Origin: Kribbella sp. VKM Ac-2569
Lineage (GTDB): Bacteria > Actinomycetota > Actinomycetes > Propionibacteriales > Kribbellaceae
Assembly: GCF_004216905.1 (NCBI RefSeq)
Contig: NZ_SGXJ01000003.1
Coordinates: 372,001-436,000, forward strand
DNA length: 64,000 nucleotides
Direction: 5' to 3'
Positions within the stretch are counted from its first letter, which is position 1. Every line of letters starts with the position of its first letter. Both the position numbers and the translations under genes were made by a program. Under the pieces are notes generated by a model. It ran no database searches and was not told where the DNA came from. It was given only the letters and a program-made list of their open reading frames with translations. Of the stretch, positions 38,140-46,462 are shown one piece after another.

Positions 38140-38630
38140 ACCAAGCTCCGGACGTACGGCCCGAGCAGGGCCAGCGCGTCCGGCATGAACGACCACTCGT
38201 CGAACTTGGCCACGAGCTCGGCCGGCGACATCCACGCGCCCCACGCGACCTCTTCCGGCTGATGCCGCACCGGACCGTCCCAGACACAGGTGTACAGGTA
38301 CGCGTGGTACCGCGTGTTCTCGTCGGCGTAGTCACCCTCCGGCAACCGCGTCAGCTCCACGCCGGCGATCCCGAGCTCCTCGTCCAGCTCCCGTACGACG
38401 GCATGAAACGGATCCTCACCGGCCGCAACGACACCACCGGCGGCAAAGTCGTACCTGCTCGGGTACACGTCCTTCGTCGGCGTCCGCCGATGCACGTAGA
38501 TCTGCCCGGCGGAGTTCAGGACGACGACACCCGTCGCGGAGTGACGCAGGTTGTCGCGCCGCATCACAGACCGTGGCGCCGTCCCGGTGACACGGTTGTC
38601 CTCGTCCAGAATCGCCACCATCTCGTCCAC
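38136..38630 (-). CDS. NUDIX hydrolase
   Basis: A 164-residue NUDIX enzyme. The Nudix box is GGVVAAGEDPFHAVVRELDEELGI with all catalytic Glu residues. The N-terminal VAILDEDNRVTGTAPRSVMRRDNLRH matches the YfcD/IPP-isomerase-like group of NUDIX proteins. I chose the GTG giving MDEMVAIL; an ATG three codons later is possible. The gene is divergent from dop, whose start is 72 bp away, and coupled to the kinase gene downstream. Confidence 0.88.
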   Translation of the reverse strand: MDEMVAILDEDNRVTGTAPRSVMRRDNLRHSATGVVVLNSAGQIYVHRRTPTKDVYPSRYDFAAGGVVAAGEDPFHAVVRELDEELGIAGVELTRLPEGDYADENTRYHAYLYTCVWDGPVRHQPEEVAWGAWMSPAELVAKFDEWSFMPDALALLGPYVRSLV

Positions 38631-38702
38631 CCGCGCAGTTTCACGGTAACCCTGTGGACACAGCAACCCCTTTAGTCGTCGGCACCGCGTAGGCTCGGCT
38701 GC

Positions 38703-40223
38703 ATGAGTGTTCGGCGGATCATGGGTACCGAGACCGAGTTCGGGATCTCGGTGCCGGGCCAGCCCGGGGCGAACCCGATGCTGACCTCGAGCCAGGTGGT
38801 GAACGGATACGCGCAGACGCAGCCGCTCGCGCGCAAGACCCGGTGGGACTTCGACGAGGAGCACCCGCTGCGGGACGCGCGAGGATTCGACCTCAGCCGG
38901 GAGGTGGCGGACTCCAGCCAGCTCACCGACGAGGAGACCGGCCTGGCGAACGTGATCCTCACCAACGGCGCCCGGCTGTACGTCGACCACGCCCACCCGG
39001 AGTACTCCGCGCCCGAGACCACGAACCCGCGGGACGCCGTGGTATGGGACAAGGCCGGCGAGCTGGTGATCATGGAGGGCGCGCGGCAGGCCCGGCTGAT
39101 CCCCGGTGCGCCGCAGCTGAACCTCTACAAGAACAACACCGACAACAAGGGCGCGTCGTACGGTTCGCACGAGAACTACCTGATGCGCCGGTCGACGCCG
39201 TTCGCGTCGATCGTGCGGCACCTGACGCCGTTCTTCGTGAGCCGTCAGGTGGTCACCGGCGCCGGCCGCGTCGGGATCGGCCAGGACGGTGCGGCGCACG
39301 GTTTCCAGATCAGCCAGCGGGCCGATTACTTCGAGGTCGAGGTCGGCCTGGAGACGACGCTGAAACGGCCGATCATCAACACCCGCGACGAGCCGCACGC
39401 GAACCCGGACCGCTACCGCCGGCTGCACGTGATCATCGGCGACGCGAACCTGTCCGAGATCTCGACGTACCTGAAGGTCGGGACGACCTCGCTGGTGCTG
39501 GCGATGATCGAGGACGGCTGGCTCACGGACGACCTCAGCGTCGACCGGCCGGTGACCGCGCTGCACGAGGTCAGCCACGACCCGTCCTGCACCTACCTGC
39601 TGACGCTCAAGGACGGCCGCAAGATCACCGCCGTCCAGCTGCAGACGGAGTACCTGGAGCAGGCCCGCAAGTACGTCGAGGACAAGTACGGCGACGACGC
39701 GGACCGGCAGACCAAGGATGTGCTGCGCCGCTGGGAGCAGGTGCTCGATCAGCTCGCCATCGACCCGATGAAGCTGTCCGACCAGCTCGACTGGGTCGCG
39801 AAGTACAAACTGCTCCAGTCGTACCGCGACCGCGACGCCCTCGAGTGGGACGACTCGAAACTGCACCTGATCGACCTGCAGTACGCCGACCTGCGCCCGG
39901 ACAAGGGCTTGTATTACAAGTTGGTGAAATCCGGCCGGATGCAGCGGATCGTCTCCGACGAGGAGATCCGGATGGCCGTCGCGCACCCGCCGACCGACAC
40001 CCGGGCGTACTTCCGCGGCCGCTGTATGCAGCAGTACGCGCCGCAGGTCGCGGCCGCCTCCTGGGACTCGGTGATCTTCGACCTGCCCGGCAAGGAGTCG
40101 CTCCAGCGGATCCCGACACTGGACCCGCTGCGGGGCACGAAAGCGCATGTCGGGGCACTTCTTGACCAATGCGACACCGCAAGTGACCTGGTTCGCACCA
40201 TTACTGGGGGCGCCGCCGGGTAG
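38703..40223 (+). CDS. dop: Pup depupylase/deamidase Dop
   Basis: Dop removes Pup from substrates and, where Pup ends in Gln, deamidates it to Glu. The 506-residue length and glutamine-synthetase-like fold match the family. Landmarks are MGTETEFGIS, LTNGARLYVDHAHPEYSAPE, YGSHENYLM and the central loop around RQVVTGAGRVGIGQDG. Dop rather than PafA is indicated by that extended loop and by the position just upstream of pup. TAGGCT lies seven bases before the ATG, so the mRNA may be leaderless. The gene begins dop-pup-prcB-prcA. Confidence 0.95.
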   Translation: MSVRRIMGTETEFGISVPGQPGANPMLTSSQVVNGYAQTQPLARKTRWDFDEEHPLRDARGFDLSREVADSSQLTDEETGLANVILTNGARLYVDHAHPEYSAPETTNPRDAVVWDKAGELVIMEGARQARLIPGAPQLNLYKNNTDNKGASYGSHENYLMRRSTPFASIVRHLTPFFVSRQVVTGAGRVGIGQDGAAHGFQISQRADYFEVEVGLETTLKRPIINTRDEPHANPDRYRRLHVIIGDANLSEISTYLKVGTTSLVLAMIEDGWLTDDLSVDRPVTALHEVSHDPSCTYLLTLKDGRKITAVQLQTEYLEQARKYVEDKYGDDADRQTKDVLRRWEQVLDQLAIDPMKLSDQLDWVAKYKLLQSYRDRDALEWDDSKLHLIDLQYADLRPDKGLYYKLVKSGRMQRIVSDEEIRMAVAHPPTDTRAYFRGRCMQQYAPQVAAASWDSVIFDLPGKESLQRIPTLDPLRGTKAHVGALLDQCDTASDLVRTITGGAAG

Positions 40224-40233
40224 GGTCGCTAGT

Positions 40234-40255
40234 GAGGGCCGGTTGGGCGGCCCTC
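40234..40255 (+). promoter_or_regulatory. hairpin between dop and pup
   Basis: GAGGGCCG and CGGCCCTC form an 8-bp stem with a six-base loop, 10 bases after the dop stop and 23 bases before the pup start. It may attenuate transcription or mark an mRNA-processing site that raises pup mRNA relative to dop. No T-run follows. Confidence 0.55.
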
Positions 40256-40278
40256 CCAGCGGTTCTAGGAGGTGTGCC

Positions 40279-40488
40279 ATGGCGAAGGACGGCGGTCAGC
40301 AGCACAAGCAGCCGAAGCGTTCGTCGACCGAGGAACAGGTCGAGCAGGTCGAGGCGTCGGAGGACGTCCAGGAGCGGAAAGAGCGGCTCGACGAGGACGT
40401 CGACTCGATCCTGGACGAGATCGACGAGGTCCTCGAGGAGAACGCCGAGGAGTTCGTCCGCGGATTCGTGCAAAAGGGTGGGGAGTGA
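40279..40488 (+). CDS. pup: prokaryotic ubiquitin-like protein Pup (ends in Gly-Gly-Glu)
   Basis: A small modifier of 69 residues, attached to lysines of substrates for proteasomal degradation. The sequence is acidic and disordered with the Mpa-binding helix region (ERKERLDEDVDSILDEID) and the C-terminus FVQKGGE. The final codon is GAG, so the C-terminal residue is Glu rather than the Gln found in mycobacteria; no deamidation is needed before PafA activates it. A strong AGGAGG site precedes the ATG by about eight bases. The stop overlaps the prcB start. Confidence 0.97.
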   Translation: MAKDGGQQHKQPKRSSTEEQVEQVEASEDVQERKERLDEDVDSILDEIDEVLEENAEEFVRGFVQKGGE

Positions 40489-41339
40489 ACCGCTCGATGA
40501 CATCTGATGCCTCCGGCCGGCTGCCGGAAGCCTTCCTGACCCCAGGCGGCTCGTCGTTCATGGACTTCCTGGCCGGGCACGCGCCCGACCTGTTGCCCGG
40601 ACGACGGTCCCTGGGGCAGGGCGACCTGTCCAGCGAAGTCCCGCACGGAACGACGATCGTGGCCGCCACCTTCCCCGGTGGCGTGATCATGGCCGGCGAC
40701 CGGCGGGCCACGATGGGCAACATCATCGCCCAGCGTGATATCGAGAAGGTGTTCCCCGCCGACGAGTACTCGGCGGTCGCGTTCGCCGGCTCGGCCGGCT
40801 TCGGGATCGAGATGGTCCGGTTGTTCCAGGTCGAGCTGGAGCACTACGAGAAGCTCGAGGGCGCCACCCTCAGCCTCGACGGCAAGGCCAACCGGCTCAG
40901 CGCGCTGATCCGCGGCAACCTGCCGATGGCGATGCAGGGCCTCACCGTGGTGCCGCTGTTCGCGGGCTACGACCCGGACATCAAGGGCGGCCGGATCTTC
41001 TCCTACGACCCGACCGGCGGTCGGTACGAGGAGACGCACTTCTACAGCGTCGGTTCGGGCTCGCTGTTCGCCCGCGGCGCGCTGAAGAAGCTGTACCGCG
41101 AGGACCTGTCCGAGACCGACTGCGCGACGGTGGCGATCCAGTCGCTGATCGACGCGGCCGACGACGACTCGGCGACCGGCGGCCCGGACATGCTGCGCCG
41201 GATCTTCCCGGTGATCGGTGTGGTCACCGTGGACGGTTACCGACGGCTGCCGGAGGACGAGGTGGCGGCGCTCGTCGACGCGGCCTGGGCCCAGCGGCAC
41301 GAGCGTCCCGACGGCCCGGCCGCGGCGTCCCTGACCTGA
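40485..41339 (+). CDS. prcB: proteasome beta subunit precursor PrcB
   Basis: The catalytic 20S subunit, 284 residues from a GTG that overlaps the pup stop and follows AAGGGTGGGG; an ATG four codons later is an alternative. A propeptide of about 55 residues ends at HG|TTIVAATF, where autocleavage exposes Thr56 as the N-terminal nucleophile. Downstream are GDRRATMGNII and the Lys-containing stretch typical of beta subunits. The mature chain is about 229 residues. It assembles with PrcA into the 20S core. Confidence 0.96.
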   Translation: MNRSMTSDASGRLPEAFLTPGGSSFMDFLAGHAPDLLPGRRSLGQGDLSSEVPHGTTIVAATFPGGVIMAGDRRATMGNIIAQRDIEKVFPADEYSAVAFAGSAGFGIEMVRLFQVELEHYEKLEGATLSLDGKANRLSALIRGNLPMAMQGLTVVPLFAGYDPDIKGGRIFSYDPTGGRYEETHFYSVGSGSLFARGALKKLYREDLSETDCATVAIQSLIDAADDDSATGGPDMLRRIFPVIGVVTVDGYRRLPEDEVAALVDAAWAQRHERPDGPAAASLT

Positions 41340-41387
41340 CCATCCCCATGATCCTGCCGATCGACTGATTAGAGGACGACACCTTCG

Positions 41388-42239
41388 ATGAGCGTTCCGT
41401 TCTACGTCTCGCCCGAGCAGCTGATGCGGGACCGGGCCGACTTCGCCCGCAAGGGCATCGCCAAGGGCCGCAGCGCGATCGCGCTGCAGTACGCCGACGG
41501 CATCCTGTTCGTGGCGGAGAACCGCTCGCCCGCCCTGCACAAGGTGGCCGAGATCTACGACCGGATGGCGTTCGCCGCCGTCGGCCGGTACAACGAGTTC
41601 GAGAACCTGCGGATCGCCGGCGTAAGGCTCGCCGACATGCGCGGGTACTCCTACGACCGGCGCGACGTCACCGGCCGGGCGCTGGCCAACGCGTATGCGC
41701 AGACCCTCGGCGCGATCTTCTCCTCCGGTGGCGAGAAGCCGCTCGAGGTCGAGATCCTGGTCGCCGAGATCGGCGCCGGCGTGGCCGACGACCAGATCTA
41801 CCGGCTCACCTACGACGGCTCGATCGCGGACGTCCGCGGGTACGCCGTGATGGGCGGTGCCGCGGACACGGTCGCGGAATACATCGGCGAGCACTACACC
41901 GAGGGGATCTCGCTGTCCGGCGCGCTCCGGCTGGCGGTGGACGCGCTCGGCCACGACGGCACCGAGGTCCGGGAGCTCACTTCGGACCAGCTCGAGGTCG
42001 CCGTCCTGGACCGGACCCGGACCCAGGTGCGCAAGTTCAAGCGGATCTCCGAGGAGTCGCTGGCCGGCATCCTGAGCGAGTCCAGCCCGGCGGTGGACGA
42101 GAAGACAGACGCGGACGTGGGTGACTCCAGCGACAGCGACTCCGGTGAGTCGTCCGCGGGTGACACCCCGGTCGCTCCGCCGGCCGACGACGCACCGATC
42201 GCGCCGCCGGAGGATCCCGACGACGACCGTCCACTGTGA
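41388..42239 (+). CDS. prcA: proteasome alpha subunit PrcA
   Basis: The 283-residue outer-ring subunit that gates the 20S core and docks Mpa. The N-terminus MSVPFYVSPEQLMRDRADFARKGIAKGRSAIAL is characteristic, including the gating residues before helix 0. The last ~50 residues are acidic and disordered (DADVGDSSDSDSGESSAGDT), longer than the folded core requires. It follows prcB after a 48-bp gap with an AGAGGA site. The stop overlaps the start of the NUDIX gene. Confidence 0.96.
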   Translation: MSVPFYVSPEQLMRDRADFARKGIAKGRSAIALQYADGILFVAENRSPALHKVAEIYDRMAFAAVGRYNEFENLRIAGVRLADMRGYSYDRRDVTGRALANAYAQTLGAIFSSGGEKPLEVEILVAEIGAGVADDQIYRLTYDGSIADVRGYAVMGGAADTVAEYIGEHYTEGISLSGALRLAVDALGHDGTEVRELTSDQLEVAVLDRTRTQVRKFKRISEESLAGILSESSPAVDEKTDADVGDSSDSDSGESSAGDTPVAPPADDAPIAPPEDPDDDRPL

Positions 42240-42850
42240 CGGACCAGATCGAGAACTCAGCCGCCACCCACCAGGTGGCGGCTGAGCCGTCTCGGCCCGC
42301 AGACCCGGCCCCGTGGGAACTGCTGGGGGAGGAGCAGGGGTTCCACCGGTTCCTGACCGTGAACCTGCGGCGGTACCGGATGCCCGACGGGCGCGAGGTC
42401 GACTGGGACGTGTTCGGCCCGAAGTCCGCGGCCGGAATCACCTCCGGGGTCACCGTGCTGCCGTTGACGCCCGAAGGACGGATCGTGACGGTCCGAATGT
42501 TCCGGGCCGGGCCGGATCGGGTGGTCACGAACCTGCCAGGTGGCTTCGTCGAGCCGGACGAGGATCCGGCGGTCGCCGGGGCTCGCGAGCTCGAGGAGGA
42601 AACCGGCTACCGCTGCGAGTCGCTCGACATCGTCGGCTGGCAATGGGCGTCGGCGTCGTCGACGTACCGCAAGTACGTCGCGATCGCCCGCGGCTGCCGC
42701 CCCGACGGGAAACAGCAACTGGACGAGACCGAGGACTGTGTCCCGGTGGAGCTGTCCCTGGACGCGTTCCGTGCCGAGTTGCGCACACCCGGTGCGATGA
42801 CGGGAATCGACGCCGCCTATCTCGCGTTGGACCACGCAGGCTTGCTCTAG
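42236..42850 (+). CDS. NUDIX hydrolase (ADP-ribose pyrophosphatase-like)
   Basis: A 204-residue NUDIX enzyme beginning at a GTG that overlaps the prcA stop. The Nudix box GGFVEPDEDPAVAGARELEEETGY is intact, and the context (VTVLPLTPEGRIVTVRMFRAGPD before the box) resembles ADP-ribose or sugar-nucleotide pyrophosphatases. The N-terminal 25 residues look disordered. Coupling to the proteasome operon suggests co-expression but says nothing firm about substrate. Confidence 0.88.
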   Translation: MTDQIENSAATHQVAAEPSRPADPAPWELLGEEQGFHRFLTVNLRRYRMPDGREVDWDVFGPKSAAGITSGVTVLPLTPEGRIVTVRMFRAGPDRVVTNLPGGFVEPDEDPAVAGARELEEETGYRCESLDIVGWQWASASSTYRKYVAIARGCRPDGKQQLDETEDCVPVELSLDAFRAELRTPGAMTGIDAAYLALDHAGLL

Positions 42851-42869
42851 CAATCTGTGGAGGATCGAC

Positions 42870-43289
42870 ATGAGCGACTGGAACGCGAACATCATCGCGG
42901 AGTTCCGGGAGAACGCGGGCAAGGTCGGTGGCCAGTTCGAGGGCGCACCGATGGTCCTGCTGCACCACTTCGGCCGCCGGAGCGGGCAGGAGTACGTCGC
43001 GCCGACGATGTACCTCGCCGACGACGGGGACCCGGACCTGATCTACGTCTTCGCGAGCAAGGGCGGCGCCCCCACCAACCCGGAGTGGTACCGCAACCTC
43101 ACCGCCGCCGGCAAGGGCACGCTCGAACGTGGGACCGAGACGTATCAGGTGATCGTCAAGGAAGCGACCGGCGCCGACCGCGACCGGATCTACGCCGAGC
43201 AGGCCCGGCGGTATCCCGGCTTCGCCGACTACGAGCGCCGTACGGCCGGTGTCCGCACCATCCCCGTGCTCGAGCTCAAGCGCGCGTGA
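42870..43289 (+). CDS. Ddn-like deazaflavin (F420)-dependent nitroreductase family protein
   Basis: A 139-residue split-barrel protein. Landmarks of the deazaflavin-dependent nitroreductase family are LLHHFGRRSGQEYVAPTMYL, NPEWYRNLTA and PVLELKR at the end. It probably binds F420H2 and reduces a quinone-like or other substrate; activity is inferred from family. The ATG follows GGAGGATCG. The gene lies between the NUDIX gene and the riboswitch-controlled folD, and probably ends the proteasome transcript. Confidence 0.9.
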   Translation: MSDWNANIIAEFRENAGKVGGQFEGAPMVLLHHFGRRSGQEYVAPTMYLADDGDPDLIYVFASKGGAPTNPEWYRNLTAAGKGTLERGTETYQVIVKEATGADRDRIYAEQARRYPGFADYERRTAGVRTIPVLELKRA

Positions 43290-43306
43290 GAATCGGTATC
43301 CTGACA

Positions 43307-43384
43307 GTGGACCGCGACTGGCGCTGAGGTGGACGACCACCGGGGAACGGTCTGCCATCCGGCTTCGCCGCGCGCCTGGGCACA
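43307..43384 (+). ncRNA. ZTP (pfl) riboswitch upstream of folD
   Basis: The conserved core is visible: GACTGGCG (43316-43323), a hairpin GGTGG/CCACC (43328-43341), CGGGGAACGG immediately after it, and CCTGGGCA at the 3' side. GGACCG and CGGTC can pair to close the first stem. This matches the pfl motif, which binds ZTP/ZMP and turns on purine and one-carbon genes when formyl-tetrahydrofolate is low. The folD start is about 25 bases downstream, the expected target. Confidence 0.88.
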
Positions 43385-43408
43385 CTTCTAACGCAGAGGA
43401 GTGCGCAG

Positions 43409-44269
43409 ATGAGCGCAGAACTGATGATCGGGACCGACCTCGCCGCCGACATGGTCGCCAAGGCCGCCGAACGAGCACGGGTCCTGCAGGAGCAGTACGG
43501 CGTGCAGCCGTGTCTGGCGACCGTTCTGGTCGGTGACGACCCGGCGTCGGCGACGTACGTGCGGATGAAACAGAACCGCTCGAAGAAGGCCGGGATCGCG
43601 TCGCTCAGCGTCGTACTGCCGGCCGAGACGACCACCGCGGAGCTGGTCGCGGAGATCACCAAGCTCTCCGACGACCCGGCCGTGCACGGGATCCTGCTGC
43701 AGCACCCGGTGCCGGCACAGATCGACGAGCGGGCCGCGTTCGAGGCCATCGACCCGGCGAAGGACGTCGACGGCGTGACGATGCGGTCGTTCGCGGCGAT
43801 GGCCTTCGGGGATCCCGGGTTCCGGTCGGCCACGCCCGGCGGGATCATGCGGCTGCTGGCGGCGTACGACGTACCGCTCGAAGGGGCGCACGCGGTGGTG
43901 ATCGGCCGCAGCCCGATCCTCGGCAAGCCGGCCGGCATGTTGCTGCTGGCATCGAACGCCACCGTCACGTACGCGCACTCCCGGACCCGGAACCTGCCGG
44001 AGTTGGTGCGGACTGCGGATGTCGTGATCGCTGCCGTCGGCAAGGCGAACTTCGTCCGCGGTGACTGGCTGAAGCCGGGCGCGGTCGTGGTCGACGCCGG
44101 GTACAACGAGGGCAACGTCGGCGACGTGCACTTCGCGGAGGCGGCCGAGGTGGCGCGGCTGATCACGCCGGTGCCGGGCGGGGTCGGGCCGATGACGATC
44201 GCGCTGCTGCTCGAGCAGACGGTCGACGCCGCTGAGACGGCTGTCCACTCTTTGACTACTCTGGCCTAG
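43409..44269 (+). CDS. folD: bifunctional methylenetetrahydrofolate dehydrogenase/cyclohydrolase FolD
   Basis: Interconverts 5,10-methylene-, methenyl- and 10-formyl-tetrahydrofolate with NADP. The 286-residue length is standard. Family signatures are VGDDPASATYVRMKQ (catalytic Tyr, with Lys in the following helix), VIGRSPILGKPAGMLLL and TPVPGGVGPMTIALLLEQT. The ATG follows AGAGGA. The ZTP riboswitch in the leader links expression to formyl-folate supply for purine synthesis. Confidence 0.96.
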   Translation: MSAELMIGTDLAADMVAKAAERARVLQEQYGVQPCLATVLVGDDPASATYVRMKQNRSKKAGIASLSVVLPAETTTAELVAEITKLSDDPAVHGILLQHPVPAQIDERAAFEAIDPAKDVDGVTMRSFAAMAFGDPGFRSATPGGIMRLLAAYDVPLEGAHAVVIGRSPILGKPAGMLLLASNATVTYAHSRTRNLPELVRTADVVIAAVGKANFVRGDWLKPGAVVVDAGYNEGNVGDVHFAEAAEVARLITPVPGGVGPMTIALLLEQTVDAAETAVHSLTTLA

Positions 44270-44299
44270 GGTTGGGGGACAAGATCTAAGGAGGCGGAC

Positions 44300-44668
44300 G
44301 TGGCGGTACGGGCGATCCGGGGTGCCACCCAGCTGGACGTGGACGAGCGCGAGCACCTGCTCGAGCGGTCCGCGGAGCTGGTGAAGGCGGTCCTGGAGGC
44401 GAACGATCTGGAGAACGAGGACCTGATCAGCATCCTGTTCACCGTCACGTCCGACCTGCGTTCGGAGTTTCCCGCCGTCGCGGGCCGCCAGATCGGGCTG
44501 ACCGACGTACCGCTGATGTGCATGCAGGAGATCCCGGTGCCGCACGCCCTGCCGCGGGTGGTGCGTTTGATGGTGCACACCGAGACGCCGCGGTCGCGGG
44601 ACAAGATCCAGCACGTGTACCTGCACGGAGCAGTTGCGCTTCGCCCGGACCTGACTGGCGCCCAGTGA
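44300..44668 (+). CDS. aroH: monofunctional chorismate mutase, AroH type
   Basis: Converts chorismate to prephenate on the path to tyrosine and phenylalanine. The 122-residue protein has the AroH trimeric fold, with RAIRGATQLD at the N-terminus and the active-site Arg/Glu region VRLMVHTE plus QHVYLHGAVALRPD. The GTG start has a strong AAGGAGG site. The stop overlaps the tyrA start, so the mutase and prephenate dehydrogenase are coupled. TAGGGT at the end of folD may be its own -10 element. Confidence 0.94.
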   Translation: MAVRAIRGATQLDVDEREHLLERSAELVKAVLEANDLENEDLISILFTVTSDLRSEFPAVAGRQIGLTDVPLMCMQEIPVPHALPRVVRLMVHTETPRSRDKIQHVYLHGAVALRPDLTGAQ

Positions 44669-45729
44669 GCGAGTTGCGCGGGCCGGTCCGCATCGTCGGC
44701 ACCGGATTGATCGGTACGTCGATCGGCCTCGCGCTGGCGCGGCTCGGTGTGGTCGTGGAGCTGGTCGACGGGAACGCGGACAACGCGCTGATGGCCGAGC
44801 GGATCGGCGCCGGCTCGCGGCTGGTCCAGATCGAGCCGCAGCTGGTCGTGGTCGCCGTACCGCCGGACCATGTCGGCGCCGTGGTGGCCGAGCAACTCGA
44901 CCAAACCAATGCCATCGTCACGGACGCGGCGAGTGTGAAGTCGAAGCCGCTCGCCGACGCACGCAGCCTGACCGAGGACGTCAGCCGGTACGTCGGCAGT
45001 CACCCGATGGCCGGCTCCGAGCGCAACGGCCCACTGGCTGCGCGCGCGGACCTGTTCGACGGCGCGACCTGGGCGATCACCCCGCACGCGACGAGCGCTC
45101 CGGAAGCGGTCGATCTCGTACGCCGGCTCGCCGAGGCCTGTGGCGCGCGGACGGTGGAGCTGTCGGTGGAGGACCACGACCTCGGTGTTGCCCGGGTGTC
45201 GCACCTTCCGCACCTGATGTCGGCGCTCGCCGCGGGCACGCTGGCGGACGCACCGTCCTCGCATCTCGAACTGTCCGGTCAGGGCGTCCGCGACGTGACC
45301 CGGATCGCGGCCGGCGACCCGCGGCTGTGGACCCAGATCGTGTCCGCGAACTCGACCGCGCTGACCGGCCTGCTGGAGCAGATCCGCGGCGAGCTCGACC
45401 GCCTGCTCGTTGCCCTCGGCAAGGAAGAGGCGGGCGAGGAACTGACCGCGATCCTCGGCCAGGGCGTGTCCGGCGCGGTGCGGGTCCCGGGCAAGCACGG
45501 TACGCCGCACATCGACCTGGTCACGGTCCTCGTCACGATCCCGGACCGCCCCGGCCAGCTGGCCCGCTTGTTCGCCGACGCGGCCGAGTCCGGCGCCAAC
45601 GTCGAAGACCTCCGCATCGACCACAGCCCCGGCCGGCCGGCCGGTGAGGTCGAGCTGGCCGTCAAGCCCGCCTCGGTGGACCAACTGGTCGACGTCCTGA
45701 CCGACCGAGGGTGGGTAGTCCACCGCTGA
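44665..45729 (+). CDS. tyrA: prephenate dehydrogenase with ACT domain
   Basis: Oxidatively decarboxylates prephenate to 4-hydroxyphenylpyruvate for tyrosine. It has 354 residues from a GTG overlapping the aroH stop. The N-terminal nucleotide fold is RIVGTGLIGTSIGLALARLG (about 8-27), the catalytic region GSHPMAGSERNG is intact, and the C-terminal ACT domain begins near VTVLVTIPDRPGQLARLF, suggesting allosteric control by an amino acid. A short palindrome lies in the 52 bp between tyrA and cmk. Confidence 0.94.
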   Translation: MSELRGPVRIVGTGLIGTSIGLALARLGVVVELVDGNADNALMAERIGAGSRLVQIEPQLVVVAVPPDHVGAVVAEQLDQTNAIVTDAASVKSKPLADARSLTEDVSRYVGSHPMAGSERNGPLAARADLFDGATWAITPHATSAPEAVDLVRRLAEACGARTVELSVEDHDLGVARVSHLPHLMSALAAGTLADAPSSHLELSGQGVRDVTRIAAGDPRLWTQIVSANSTALTGLLEQIRGELDRLLVALGKEEAGEELTAILGQGVSGAVRVPGKHGTPHIDLVTVLVTIPDRPGQLARLFADAAESGANVEDLRIDHSPGRPAGEVELAVKPASVDQLVDVLTDRGWVVHR

Positions 45730-45781
45730 CCAAGGGCGTACCTGGCGGCCCCTGTCCCCGGGCGAAGGTAACCTTCGGGGC

Positions 45782-46462
45782 ATGATCATCGCTGTTGACG
45801 GGCCGAGCGGCTCCGGTAAGTCGAGCACCGCGCGTGGAGTGGCCACCCGTCTCGGTCTGCGGTACCTGGACACCGGTGCGACGTACCGTGCGGTGACCTG
45901 GTCGGCCGTCGATCGTGGGCTGGACCTGGACGACACGGCGGCGGTCGCGCAGCGTGCGCGGGAACTCGTACTGGAGATCAGCACCGACCCCGGCCGCCAG
46001 TTCGTGATCGCCGACGGGACCGACGTCACGGCCGCGATCCGGGAGCCGCGGATCAGCGAGGTGGTGTCGAAGATCGCCACCAACCTGGACGTCCGCAAGG
46101 AGCTGATCCGGCGCCAGCGGGAGATCATCGACGATGCGCAACCGGGCGGCGGAATCGTGGTCGAGGGCCGCGACATCGCCACCGTGGTCGCCACCGACGC
46201 CGAGCTCAAGGTCCACCTGACCGCCGACCAGGACGCCCGGATGTCCCGGCGCGCAGCCGAGCTCGAGTCCGGTTCCGTGACGGACGAGCAACTCCGGGAC
46301 CAGATCGTCCGCCGGGACGCCGACGACGCCACCGTGTCGCAGTTCCTGGTTGCCTCCGACGGCGCGGTCACCGTCGACTCCACTCATTTGACCCTGGAGG
46401 AGGTCGTCGACGTGATCAGCCGGCTCGCCAAGGAGAGCAGGGCCGGGAGCTATGACGGCTGA
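45782..46462 (+). CDS. cmk: cytidylate kinase
   Basis: Phosphorylates CMP and dCMP with ATP. The 226-residue protein starts MIIAVDGPSGSGKSSTARGV (P-loop at about 7-14), followed by LRYLDTGATYRAVTW and EGRDIATVVATDAELKVHLTAD, the standard Cmk landmarks. It lies in the aroH-tyrA-cmk-plsC-der run common in actinobacteria, though the usual scpAB and pseudouridine synthase genes are missing upstream. The start of plsC overlaps its 3' end by 11 bases. Confidence 0.96.
   Translation: MIIAVDGPSGSGKSSTARGVATRLGLRYLDTGATYRAVTWSAVDRGLDLDDTAAVAQRARELVLEISTDPGRQFVIADGTDVTAAIREPRISEVVSKIATNLDVRKELIRRQREIIDDAQPGGGIVVEGRDIATVVATDAELKVHLTADQDARMSRRAAELESGSVTDEQLRDQIVRRDADDATVSQFLVASDGAVTVDSTHLTLEEVVDVISRLAKESRAGSYDG

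Noticed and set aside
45763..45777. CGAAGGT-A-ACCTTCG palindrome just before cmk
   Set aside because: It is short and five bases from the ATG in a continuous operon; it could be a coincidental hairpin and no regulator can be suggested.
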